Assembly (NCBI GenBank): GCA_949130485.1
Contig: OX422192.1
Coordinates: 2,670,085-2,734,084 of the forward strand
Length of the DNA: 64,000 nt
Direction of reading: 5' to 3'
DNA from: Agelas oroides
Taxonomy: Eukaryota > Porifera > Demospongiae > Agelasida > Agelasidae
Shown here: positions 33,939 through 44,407 of the stretch, in pieces
How positions within the stretch are numbered: position 1 is the stretch's first letter
Layout of the letters: each line of letters begins with the position of its first letter
Notes under the pieces: model-generated
What the model saw: only the letters and a program-made list of their open reading frames with translations
Databases searched by the model: none
Told to the model about the DNA's origin: nothing
Made by a program: the position numbers and the translations under genes

Positions 33939-36900
33939 CACATACCACACACACACACACCTGTCATATGCGCAGTTGCTATTCTTTGTGGTCGTATCAA
34001 CATCGGTGTCCAGCAGCCAGGTGAACCGTGAGTCTGTGACTAGCTCTAACATGTTGTAACGCCTTTGAGAGAGATAGCGGCAGTCCGCATTAAAATCACC
34101 CAAGATGATCCCATTCTCAGTGCCATAATGACTGACAGCCTCATCATAGACATCAACAAGTGCATTGATTTCACTGAAGGCTTCGGAGGGCTTTGTGTGT
34201 ATACCGACAAGGAAGAACTGAGGGAGACCTGGGGAGAATGGGGGGTTATCAGGAAGTGTGTGTGTGTGTGCACGTGTGTGTGTGTGTGTGTAGCCTTGTT
34301 CACAGGTTCCTCCACAACAGGCCAGGAGAGACTTCTGACCCCTAACCTCCTAAAGGTGCATTCTCTGATGGATGACCTTTGACCTCCAGGAGCCCCAGTT
34401 TTGTAACCAAAATGTACGTTTTCTATCTTACCTGCTCCTTCCTGTCTGCTCCTGATGAGCACACTGTACGGCTCCCTCTCAAAGTGGTCACTGGCTGAGT
34501 CATTGTATTGAAATGTACGTACAATCTCCACACGATCTGTCCTGTAGGATATGAAGACTGACCTGTAGGACAACTGAGTCTTTCACCCCTAGTCTTATAC
34601 CTTACCTGTACATGAAGGCATACTGTTCTTTGGTGTTGGATCGTCCCAACCGCTCACTGACATTAACTGCATATGTCACTGAACTGTGTGTGCAGATAAC
34701 AATGAAAGGCACTGAAGTGCCAAACCCTCAGTGCAGCAGTGCATGTGATTGTACTTGTGTGTTAACTGGAATCAATCACTGTCTCGTGAACAATAGTATC
34801 ATGACGTTTGCTCTCGAGTTGATATGGCATGATATCAATTCATTCCTAACTGTCTGTCCTCAAATCTGTTCTGGACAGCTATAGGCATTTGGGCCTAATA
34901 TTAACACAGTGCAGACTCTCTCATGCTTGCCATGCGCATTCTGTTTTGTTCCTGCCTATGCAAAGTTCGCTCACGAGTTTCTGACGCTCTTTCACAGGCC
35001 TTGTGCAAACTTATCTTTAGCTTTCCTAGCTAATTTCACACTATCTGATTCTACTGCTCTCATACACTCTACTTTTCATTTGGATCGAAAGACATGATCA
35101 CAGCGTTCACATGTCTTCCGTCTTACAGGTACAGCAGCTTTACAGTGCGGGCATACCTTTGTTGGAGGCATACTTACTGCCAATGGCCAATAATCGAACT
35201 CGCAAAGAACGTCTCTCCCAAGTGAGGCCACTAACCACTACGTGGTCCAGATTCATACGCATGCGCGCGCGTTTTCCGCGGAGTAAAAAATGGCCGACTT
35301 ATACATACCAACAGGAAACGCTCTAGCTTCGCAACGAAGCATTTTCAGAGAAAATCGCTTAAACTTTTCGACCTTCATCCGCCGCTGAGAAGGTTAGTAT
35401 CGTTTGTGGTACGAATAATGAAAAGTGAGATGTTGAGTAACAGACACACACACACACACACGACCAAGTACCGTAACCCTCGCTGCGCATGCGCGCCGAG
35501 GGTTAATAATCATGAACAATCAACGCACCACATCTCCCTTATAAAACAGGCCTAGATGTTATGCAAAGTCATGAAAGCCTTTTAGGAGATGATCTTTGAG
35601 AACCTCAGAACAATACAGGGCTGTAGTCATCAGGTTTGAAGTGGTCAGGTTCATAGTGCGTGCGTAAGCACACTACAGCTAGGGTTGTTTGGGGGCATGC
35701 TCCCCAAGAAAATTTTTTGAATTTAGATTGCTTCTGAGACCATTTTTGGGCCAATACGATGCTTCTCGGCGGCCAGACGACAGTTTCACCTGAACAAATA
35801 CCTACCCTTTCTGCCCATTGTGTCGTATACAGCACTGGTTTCGACTTTCAGATCGTTCACTTACCCAGTAAGCAACATCCTTCACAGATGAGGCTTGCGA
35901 GACTAATCGGTAGTTTGTGAGAACCGGAAAGTTGTTGGAAGACTTGGAAGAGTTCTTTTGCACTGTTTGCAGCCATCTCGCAAGTTTCAACATGTCACCT
36001 GTGTGCTTGGGGGCCTTGCATGGGCGTCCGCCGAGCAATGGCACTAACTTGTCTGGTTGAAAGCGGACTAACCGGACTGGCGGCTACGGCCCTGCAATAC
36101 TAGGCCTGACAATGGTAGCTAGGTATGTATAGAAAATACAGAAATGTGGTTATGTGTTTTGAGTTACCCCCTTGCCAAGCCTTAGCTCTATGAGAATGAT
36201 AAGAATAAAATCTAGCCTTTTCCCTTGTTGTGAAGCTTGACTGTATATGTGGGGGGGGGGGGGGGGGGGGTGGGAATATTATACTGAAGAAAGATTGTCC
36301 ATGTGTTTCTTAGTAATTTTGTACGGTACATTTTCCAGGAACAACTATTTTTTGACTCTTTGTTACAATACCATATGACATAAGGGACACCCACAAACAA
36401 TGTAGTACATCAGTATATTTTGGTATTTGAGGCAACACAACTGTAATCAATGAAATAAGCTTGCTCCATTTGCTCTTGCCTAGATACATATGTATGTAGA
36501 AGGGCATAGCATGTACAGATGACCTGTGTGTCGTATCTTGGCTACATTTCATCTATATGTTCCTCTGTGTTTGTAAATACTAGCAGAACCGTAGATGCAT
36601 ACATGGCTTACATGTCTATCTATTTCATGGGCAATCTTATGGGGGAGTGCTGTGATTTATTATGTAGTTGCTGTGTGTGTTTCACTCAGAAGCTACTGTT
36701 GCTGCTATGAACCCACGCATATCACCTACAGCTAGGAATATTGAGTTTGGTCATTATGTCACTGCATATTTAACATTAACTCTTTGCACGCGAAGTGCAG
36801 ATTTATATGCATACGTGATTAATTTAGCCTACGCGAAGTGCACATAAATCTGCACAGGAACTTGGGAAAAGCAGAACCACGCAATAGTAAAGCCAAACAA

Positions 36901-38893
36901 GAAGTTAGGGTAAATCCCTGTCTATTGAGTAGTAATAAGTCTAGGCCACACCTTTCCACTTACGTTGACCTCATAAAAGGCAGGAAGGGGCGGTGCTAGT
37001 TCGCGGGTGATCGTGAATTTGACCAAGAGCTGCTAATAAACGCGAAGCTTTCTCTTCGAGCAAACGGCCTCCAGTTTTCACTCGAGGTTGGAGTACTACC
37101 TTTAGATAACTTGGAAATCGGCTGAATCTGTCAAGGCTCTAGGTACAAGTGAGAAAATCGGCGCCGTTTCGAATCGCTGGTAAGCTATGATGTAAAGCCG
37201 CAGATAATGGCTTCAAACAAGTACAAATTGCTTACCTAGCAGTGATCAGCTATTTAGATAAACTAGTCCAGCCTAGTTACACGCTGTCTATGCAAATCAG
37301 CCTACTGGCACTGCCCAGGGCTTGCTAGGCAACGCTTGCCACTTTGACCTCAGACTGATAACATTAATTTCCGCGTTAATAAACGGCAGTGTACAAGCCA
37401 TTTCCGCGTGCAAAGATGATTCGTATATAACACTTAGCTATGTTGCACTGCTACATGCTTTGCTTTACCTGTTTGTGTTCACTCGTTCCAGGAAGGAATG
37501 GATGACAGTACGGGAAGAATCCCGGATTTCTTGAATTAAGATGATGTCATATCTGTGTACAATCTACAGGAGACGGCAACAACAATACAGAAAGTAAGTA
37601 AAACTGTTAGTAAAGAATTTAGTGAGGCTTACATGCATGTAAGCGTACAAAATTTTTATCGCAGCTCATACTCCTAGAGGACTAAAGTTATGAGCACCAT
37701 TCTGTCTGTTAAACCTGTCATGGTATGACCTGAAGCTACCATTGTATAAATTTAACAATGAAATTTGAAGAAACCTTTCTTTCATATTAAGGTAGGACAA
37801 CCTTGAATCACAAATCTCCAAGTCATGTGGACAGACGGATGGGTAATGTCTAAGTGTACACAAGATTCACAAGTTTGTAACCAAACTGCTTTCTCTACCT
37901 GATTAGGCCAAAAAACTCAATTTTCAGTCTAAAATAAAAATTTGCACCCTTTCCAAGGATCCATCCCCAGTCTGACCACATCATCAACACACACACAAAA
38001 CAAGTAAAAACATTACGTATGGATTTGTCCTGTGACCACTTCAATTCCAGTCTACAGACCAAAACACACATTTGACCTCAAAACAGTAATTTTGGCTATG
38101 CTGGCTTTCAAGAAAAATTCGACACACCCCCACTCAAACCAACCAAAACTGAGCCCAGTTTCAGAAAGCTCAACTCACCCCCTACAAAACTATGTCCCAC
38201 TCACCTCCAGGCCAGGGAGTTATGCCCACAAACCTACTCCCTGTCATTGCCCCTAGAATGGAGCCAAGTTACACACATTCCCGCTAGCATAAAATTGGGC
38301 GGGGCCTACAAGCCCGAAAAGTCAGCTTTCTACAGTACCTTGGCCAGACAACTGTGTGATGACACCCGTCTTCCAGGATGGCTCTCTGCATTTCCACCAC
38401 ACTCACAAACATTCAAGCCCACTCTGGCAAGCTTTGCACACACAAATAGCCAACCATCGCATTCAACGAGCTAGAAAATCTTTTTAGTGTGTTTTAAGTG
38501 TTGGAGGATTTCTTCAAAGTTCTGCCCAGCCACATGAAAGTGCCGCCAGACCACTACAAAGGGCCGCAGACCACATCAAAGGGACACGCCCCCCTTGTTG
38601 ATTCCGGTTGCCGCCGTTGGAAAGTGTAAACAAGCCAATGAATTTCAATTGCGCCATTATGGTCACCCGATCATTAATTATTCCTGAGCGAATCGGCCCG
38701 ATTCGCGATCCAAGGTTGTCCTACCTTAACTCATAGACAGATGCAAACAAGTTGCAACAATGGTGGCTCACTTGCACAAGTGTTGCCACCACATCTTGTT
38801 TCCTGAACTTTGACTGTCCAAAAATTTGAATGTTGAAGGCAGAAATTTTCAGCACAGAGGATGGCTGTAATGTTGGTGGGCACAAGGTGTCTC
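33205..38893 (-). CDS. DNase I-like gene D1 (signal exon not placed)
   Basis: Seven exons in transcript order: 38772-38893, 37469-37563, 34606-34683, 34432-34541, 33961-34228, 33481-33574, 33205-33285. DNase I is a secreted Mg/Ca-dependent endonuclease of the endonuclease/exonuclease/phosphatase fold. Seen: LKISAFNIQIFGQSK, ILIQEIRDSS (catalytic Glu), GIHTKPSEA with the catalytic His (CAC at 34197-34199, equivalent to mammalian His134), GDFNADC (catalytic Asp, disulfide Cys), NCAYDR and SDHYPVE (second catalytic His). All core residues are present. The first exon begins in phase 1 after TTTGCAG, so an upstream signal-peptide exon is required but not identified. The stop used by D2 and D3 (TAG) reads TAC here, adding YIIVCWVN before TAA. 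Intron 1 holds a piggyBac-like insertion. Confidence 0.8.
33840..33960. repeat. (CA)n microsatellite touching a splice donor
   Basis: A long CA run ends at 33960, directly at the donor of D1 exon 33961-34228 (minus strand reads AG then gtgtgtgtgt). A shorter (GT)n tract at about 34257-34290 lies just upstream of the same exon. Confidence 0.85.
35255..35388 (+). promoter_or_regulatory. CpG-rich NRF1/YY1-like patch with a 32-codon frame
   Basis: CGCATGCGCGCGCG near 35258 resembles an NRF1 site. AAAAAATGGCCGAC at 35285-35298 resembles a YY1 site overlapping an ATG. The frame from 35290 to 35388 starts MADLYIPTGNALASQRSIFR and ends in TGA; GAGAAG followed by gttagt just after could be a donor. 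It looks like a housekeeping-type promoter inside intron 2 of D1. I cannot connect it to further exons. Confidence 0.35.
35484..35495. promoter_or_regulatory. NRF1-like palindrome
   Basis: TGCGCATGCGCG fits the NRF1 consensus and sits in a wider inverted repeat (aaccctcg / cgagggtt). It may be a regulatory site or the centre of a small hairpin repeat. Confidence 0.35.
35680..35765. repeat. Dispersed repeat shared with 15590-15690
   Basis: ggggcatgctccccaagaaa through gagaccatttttgggcca is the complement of the copy at 15590-15690. Confidence 0.55.
35865..35993 (-). CDS. Candidate first coding exon of an unknown gene
   Basis: An ATG at 35993 opens 43 codons (MLKLARWLQTVQKNSSKSSN..) that end exactly at a strong donor, TGG followed by gtaagtg (35864 downward). 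The start is basic and amphipathic. The upstream frame stays open. It lies within intron 2 of D1 on the same strand, and the next exon was not found. I do not recognise a family. Confidence 0.3.
36251..36270. repeat. Poly-G run of 20
   Basis: Twenty consecutive G. It could form a G-quadruplex on the plus strand and is prone to sequencing length error. Intron 2 of D1. Confidence 0.9.
36776..37416. mobile_element. piggyBac-like MITE, degraded copy
   Basis: Left end TTAACTCTTTGCACGCG matches the element at 2689-3153 and right end CGCGTGCAAAGA is its complement. The interior (gtaaatcc..gttgagtagtaat, aggaaggggcggtgctagtt) is shared. The right TTAA has been lost. Intron 2 of D1. Confidence 0.65.
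37787..38729. mobile_element. TTAA-flanked element in D1 intron 1
   Basis: TTAA-GGTAGGACAACCTTG at the left and CAAGGTTGTCCTACC-TTAA at the right are exact inverted repeats with TTAA on each side, as in piggyBac-type transposition. It is about 940 bp. The homologous D2 intron lacks it and reads straight across (near 43540-43550). Frames inside show no transposase. Confidence 0.75.
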
Positions 38894-38984
38894 CTGCAAA
38901 TCGTAAATGAAAACTATATCATAGTTTGTACCATGGTGGGCATGGCCATCAAAGGAGCCGACAGTGCAATATACGGTGAAGACA

Positions 38985-39050
38985 CGTGCGCACCAGTGCA
39001 ATATGTATATTGCACGGTGCATATTGCACTCTCGCGCACGTGCACACTAG
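38985..39050. repeat. Short palindrome
   Basis: gtgcgcaccagtgcaatatg and catattgcactctcgcgcac pair around a TATATTGCAC centre, just upstream of the D1 first exon. Confidence 0.5.
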
Positions 39051-39059
39051 TATAGTACA

Positions 39060-39236
39060 GAGAAACTTCCGAGCGTCAGGCTTCTTGCTAAGCATAAACC
39101 TCTGGAGTCCGGCAAGAAGCTGATGCACACTTCGTGGAGGGTAAGGCTGCCCATCCTTCCTCCGAACTTCAGCAATGAAACGAGAGACCCAGCGGTTCAG
39201 CTGACCAATATTGGGTTCTTCAAACAACTTCTCGGG
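39060..39236 (-). pseudogene. Tyrosine recombinase-like (Crypton/DUF3504) fragment
   Basis: Reads IGQLNRWVSRFIAEVRRKDG, then QPYPPRSVHQLLAGLQRFM and ends around KPDARKF. The R-K-DG-x-YPP..L..GLQR pattern is characteristic of the N-terminal part of DUF3504/Crypton-derived recombinase proteins (KIAA1958, ZMYM2-type). Only about 55 codons remain and no catalytic region is seen. It is flanked by hairpins at 38985-39050 and 39258-39344. Confidence 0.55.
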
Positions 39237-39257
39237 GCACAGAAAACTAGTACAAGC

Positions 39258-39344
39258 TAGTTAGACCATACCTGTTCCTCGGGATTTATCGGGAATATCA
39301 CTTCGTGTATTTCCAATAAATCCCTCGCAGGCATGGTCTAACTA
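39258..39344. repeat. Hairpin of 87 bp
   Basis: tagttagaccatacctg / caggcatggtctaacta with inner cgggatttat / ataaatccc pairing. Probably a small MITE. Confidence 0.6.
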
Positions 39345-39942
39345 TTACATAATGAATGCTGCACTTTATTTGGATGTAAAAGCAAGTACTTTCTCCTTCA
39401 AAAATGATTACTATTTTCTCCATACGTAGCTATCCGGAGCGGTTGGTAATTACCTCCCATTTCTTGAAAATTTTTTCCAATGTTCATTATGATTTGATTG
39501 ATACCAGAGGTATCCAGGCAATAGTCTACTAAGCCAGAAAGGTTGTCCTGTGCATGATACTAGCTATGCACATTGTTCAGTAAAGCAAGAATATGCATGG
39601 TGTCAAATGTTATGCATTATGTTACGCCACTGGTCAAAAATGTCAATAGAAGCATAGCATAATACAACCATGACATAGCCTCTACCACCAGAGTATGGTT
39701 GCTATGGCAACCACCACAGACTGACAGTGGAGGCTGGCAGTTAATTTACCAGCTGATGTTGGAGTTATGGTGCCACCTGTATTACCTAGGGAGGGAGAGG
39801 GGAGAAAGAGGGTATGGAAAGGGGGATAATAAGGAATGGGAGGAGAAAATAGAGGCGGAGGAAGAAAAAAGGGGAATGAGATGACTGACGAGCCATACAT
39901 ATGTCGACTATACTTCATATCTTATAGCTAGGTGTATGCAGA

Positions 39943-42900
39943 CTATTTCCTACCCTGCAGCTCAAATTCAACAGGATAATGGTCACTGACATCCTCAGCC
40001 TGTGAGAGTAAGGTAGGAAGTATACAATCAAATGAATTCATGTCTGAGTGCAATGTCATCATGGCTAACTTGACCCTGTCATTGTAGAGTAGCTAGCTAT
40101 AACAGTAAGGAACTGAGTATTAATGTCAGTGTAGCATATTTGGAGTATCCATATGTCACTGTAAGTAATCTTGTTGATTGAGGTGTTTAGCATACATTAT
40201 GTTACAGATCAACTCATTATCCACATGATTGTGACCCTTATCAACACACACGCAGAGATACCTATGTACATAGGAGGTAGCTATACCAGCTCCCCCACTC
40301 TTTCTCCCACACACACATACACCCATGTATAACCTCCTCCTGGGACAGTCCATATTCTTGATCAAAGAGGAACACTCTTGAGCTGTTCATCACCACATGG
40401 TCACTGATGCTGCCAGCAACAACAATCCTGTGGGAAATTTCAACCATGAACTAATGGGGTATTGGCTAGGATGGTGTAAAGGTCACAGATTGGATCAACA
40501 ACAGTTAAAGATCTTCTCCACTCCCTCCCAACTCACCTCCACTCTTCCCCCCTCTACCCCCTCTCTCCACCCATCTATCCACCCCCTCCACCCCCCTCCT
40601 CCCCTCCCCCCCTCAACACATACACACACCTGTCATATGCACAGTTGCTATTCTTTGTGGTCGTATCAACATCGGTGTCCAGCAGCCAGGTGAATCGTGA
40701 GTCTGTGACTAGCTCTAACATGTTGTAACGTCTTTGAGAGAGATAGCGGCAGTCCGCATTAAAATCACCCAAGATGATCCCATTCTCAGTGCCATAATGA
40801 CAGACAGCCTCATCATAGACATCAACAAGTGCATTGATTTCACTGAAGGCTTCGGAGGGCTTTGTGCGTATACCGACAAGGAAGAACTGAGGGAGACCTG
40901 GGGAGAATGGGGGTGCCAGGAAACATGTGAGTGTGTATGTGTGGGTAGAAGGTAAAGTGAGGTATGATGTGGATTTGACACATGATATTATTATTAAACA
41001 TGTAATCCACACCACAAACAGGTGTATTTTACAACAATAATAATTAGGTAATTTAATAACGTGAGGCAGTACGAGCCATACAATTCAGAGAGAAACGATC
41101 AAAGCCTGGCACAAAAATAAATGTGTCTCTTATCTCCTTAATTAACCTTACTAATGAAAAATCCACACTGCTATCAGTGGCGTAGCTAGAAGCTGACAGT
41201 TGGTAGGGCACAAGTACAGACTGGGAATGAGACATGTATCTACTTGGGTAGGCGTGGTTTGTAGACCGTGACATGTCAGTAGACGAAGAGAAGCCCAGCG
41301 TGCCTGGCGGTTGCTCGAATGAAGCTACGTACGTACAGCACTGTTACACTGGCGGTTGTTTAGCTCCAGTAAGTGAGAAAGCCGGACGGTAGGGCTCCAG
41401 TTGGTAGGGCACTTGCAGCAGTTGGTAGGGCCTAGGCCCTACCAGGCCCTACCTTAGATCCGCCACTTACTGCTACAATCACGCACAGATGAGGAACCAA
41501 ACTTATAATTATAACCAACAAAAGAATGACATGATAGGGAAGTGGCATGAATTTAGCAAAATCCTCTTGTAACCAAAATCCTCTTGTAACCATCTTGTCC
41601 GTTCTGTCTTTGAAGACAGAACGGACAAGATGGATTTTGCTAAACATAACATTTTATAGAATCGTTTATAGCAAGTATTGTAAATACTGTAGCACCCTGA
41701 GATAACAACATGAAGAATGCTTGTGTGACAATTAAAAGGCAGAGACCAAACATGACGCAAATGTTGTTCATATAGACATCAAGGCATTTAATAGATGGGT
41801 TACTTAAATTCCACAGTACACAACCATAGAAATATTGTCTATGTTTGTATGTCAGTGTGTGTGTAGCCTCATTCTCAGGTTCCTCCCCCACAACAGGAGA
41901 GACTTCTGACCACTAACTTCCCAAGTGTACATTCTCTGATGAATGAACTTTGACCTCCAGATATTACAGTTATGTAACCATAGAAATATGTTAGTCCTGT
42001 ACCTGGCTTGCATGCGCCATGAGAGGGTGGGGTCTGGGCCAAAAGTAGAAATATATTTCTATTTTACCTGCTCCTTCCTCTCTGCTCCTGATGAGCACAC
42101 TGTACGGTTCCCTCTCAAAGTGGTCACTGGCTGAGTCATTGTACTGAAATGTACGTACAACCTCCACACGATCTGTCCTGTAGGACATGAAGACTGACCT
42201 GTAGGACAACTGAGCCTTTCACCCCTAGTCTTATACCTTACCTGTACATGAAGGCATACTGCTCTTTGGTGTTGGATCGTCCCAATCGCTCACTGACATT
42301 AACTGCATATGTCACATTGTCAGCAGAGCTGTGTGTGGGGATGACAACATCTCCCATAAAAGTAAGATGGTCTTTAGGAATAAATGCAAACTCAGAACAA
42401 AGAGATGACTCTGGATCAAGCCGGAGATTTATAATACCCTCAGATAATGCTTTTGTTAAGCTAACTGGATGACATAACCAAATGGCACGATGAAAGTATT
42501 AAATAGCTACAGAAATGCACGGAAAGAAGTGATAGATGCAAAGCATCACGCATGATCTCGAGGTGATGTTGTACCAAGAAAGTTAATAATCCATGGGAAA
42601 AATATCAATCCAGCTGAGATTTGAACCCAGAATTCTGAATACTGCTAAGATTCTCTGTACCACTGAGCCACGTTCTCACCCTTTCAACAAAACAAGTGCC
42701 TACTGTTGCCTACAGCAAATAACACCAAGCTTCTGAGGGGGAGTCAAGTGAGCAGACGTGTAACTTCAAACTGCGGCATACACTTTAATTTGAGTGAAGA
42801 AAGCATGAGAATGGCAACTTTGTAGAGATCATGTTGGTGACTCGAATAGTTCACAAGCACTACATTGTATAATTAGCATGAGAAGGACTCTATATAAGTA

Positions 42901-43723
42901 TGTACTTTGGTGTAGCCACTACTCAATAATACCAGAAATGATTGATCACTCCTTAGCTACTCATCTGCATCCAAATTCCAGGCTGCTTGCTTGTTATTCA
43001 GATGCAGATGTCAGGCTTGGATGAACAGATGATTGCTGTAATGTGTGTTGCATTTTTAACCAATCTAATTGCATAGTTTAACTGTTCATGCATGTAATGT
43101 GTTCACTCATGCACTTGCAACCCATATTATAATTGATGGTTAAGCAAAAGTATAAACAACTCACTGATTTATATTAAAATATACTGCACAGATGGTACAA
43201 AACGCTCCAGGTATATTCAATATGTGCCATCAAAACTTTTGAACCTAGCTCACAAGTTTTGATATACTTGTGTTTGCTTTACCTTTTTGAATTCACTCGT
43301 TCCAGGAAGGAATGAATGACAGTACGGGAAGAATCCCGGATTTCTTGAATTAAGATGATGTCGTATCTACGTACAATCTACAGGAGATGGCAACAACAAT
43401 ACAGAAAGAAAGTAAAACTGTTATAAAGAAGTGGGGCTCAATTGAATAATGGCAGCTCACAGTTGTAGATTAAAAGTTATGAATAGCATTTTGATCTGAA
43501 GCTACCATTGTGAAAATTTGACAATGAAGTTGAAGAACCTTTCCTACTAACTCATGAACAGATACAAACTAGTTGTATCAATGGTGGCTCACGTGCACAA
43601 GTGTTGCCACCACATCTTCTTTCTTGAACTTTGACTGTCCAAAAATTTGAATGTTGAAGGCAGAAATCTTCAGCACAGGCCCTGGATAGGATGGCTGTAA
43701 TGTTGGTGAGAACAAGGTGTCTC
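39943..43723 (-). CDS. DNase I-like gene D2 (His to Arg; signal exon uncertain)
   Basis: Exons in transcript order: 43593-43723, 43283-43377, 42242-42328, 42068-42177, 40630-40897, 40334-40427, 39943-39999 (TAG). The frame is intact from DTLFSP to the end, SDHYPVEFELQGRK. The catalytic Glu (LIQEIRDSS), Asp (GDFNADC) and second His (SDHY) are present. The residue equivalent to mammalian His134 is Arg (CGC at 40866-40868, in GIRTKPSEA). Cys residues of the conserved disulfide (GDFNADC, NCAYDR) remain; the second, CxxC-type disulfide loop is absent in all three copies. The first listed exon starts in phase 1. A candidate signal exon in the correct phase lies at 44586-44655. Confidence 0.8.
41177..41471. 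mobile_element. MITE with CAGTGGCG ends
   Basis: cagtggcgtagctag at the left, and the right end atccgccacttactg gives cagtaagtggcggat on the other strand. The interior repeats ggtagggc. The ends resemble hAT-type elements. No duplication is clear. In an intron of D2. Confidence 0.4.
41552..41646. repeat. Palindrome with a perfect 20-bp stem
   Basis: catcttgtccgttctgtctt at 41591 is followed almost at once by its complement ending 41632. Flanking ttagcaaaatcc / ggattttgctaaa extends the pairing. An 18-bp direct duplication (aaaatcctcttgtaacca) lies on the left arm. Confidence 0.7.
42600..42682 (-). repeat. tRNA-like sequence, probably SINE head
   Basis: On the minus strand TGGCTCAGTGGT (42659-42670) fits an RNA polymerase III A box and GGTTCAAATCT (42617-42627) a B box, spaced as in a tRNA. 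The cloverleaf stems are poor, so it is more likely a tRNA-derived repeat than a functional tRNA. It lies upstream of D2 exon 42242-42328, in an intron. Confidence 0.45.
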
Positions 43724-44154
43724 CTGCAAACGGTAACAGATGATTCATCATCATGGGGCGAGCCTGAGCAAGCAGCAAACTGCTGATTTACTACTTTGTC
43801 ATGGCACACAGCAGGATTTGTCACTGTCGACTGTTTAAGCCAAATTTAAATTAACATATTAGCTAAGTCCTTACCAGAGATAAATGTAAGTATCACATAT
43901 GCCAGCCATTTCTCCAGCCAGGGCAGCTAACGTGGCTACACATGCATGGACTAAGCTTTACACCGAAATAATGTTCTGGCGTTTATGAGTGCCGTTTATG
44001 CATGGCCGCCCGGCGCTACCCAGTCAATCACCGTCCATATTATATCAGCAGAGGCGGAGACAGCTACCAAGAAGTGGGGGGGGCTCATGTTCTAAATGTT
44101 AAGCTGTGGGGGTGAGATGATATTGTATTTGTCTGTACAACTAGTAGGAAAATT

Positions 44155-44176
44155 GGGGGGGGGGGGGGGGGGGGGG
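44155..44176. repeat. Poly-G run of 22
   Basis: Twenty-two consecutive G followed by ctgagccccccaat, which can pair back onto the run. Upstream of the D2 first placed exon. Confidence 0.9.
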
Positions 44177-44407
44177 CTGAGCCCCCCAATCTGAAAAGTC
44201 ACGAACTCCATCTTCGTGAAATATTTTAACGCTCATGCATTTACGGTAAGTGGTCGAAGCCAGCCAGCCACAATAGCTGGAAAGTAGAAGCTGGTAGTTA
44301 AGTTATGGTGACACCTGTGTTACCACTCCATACACTAGTACATTATGTTGGGTGTATCGATGCAGCAAGAATAACTCTAAACCATGCCATAGCTAGGTGT
44401 ATGCAGA

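Noticed and set aside
33820-34059. Thr-His and Val-Cys repeat proteins
   Set aside because: Read straight from the CA/GT microsatellite.
38032-38474. Two 75-codon plus-strand frames
   Set aside because: They lie inside the TTAA-flanked element in D1 intron 1 and show no transposase motif.
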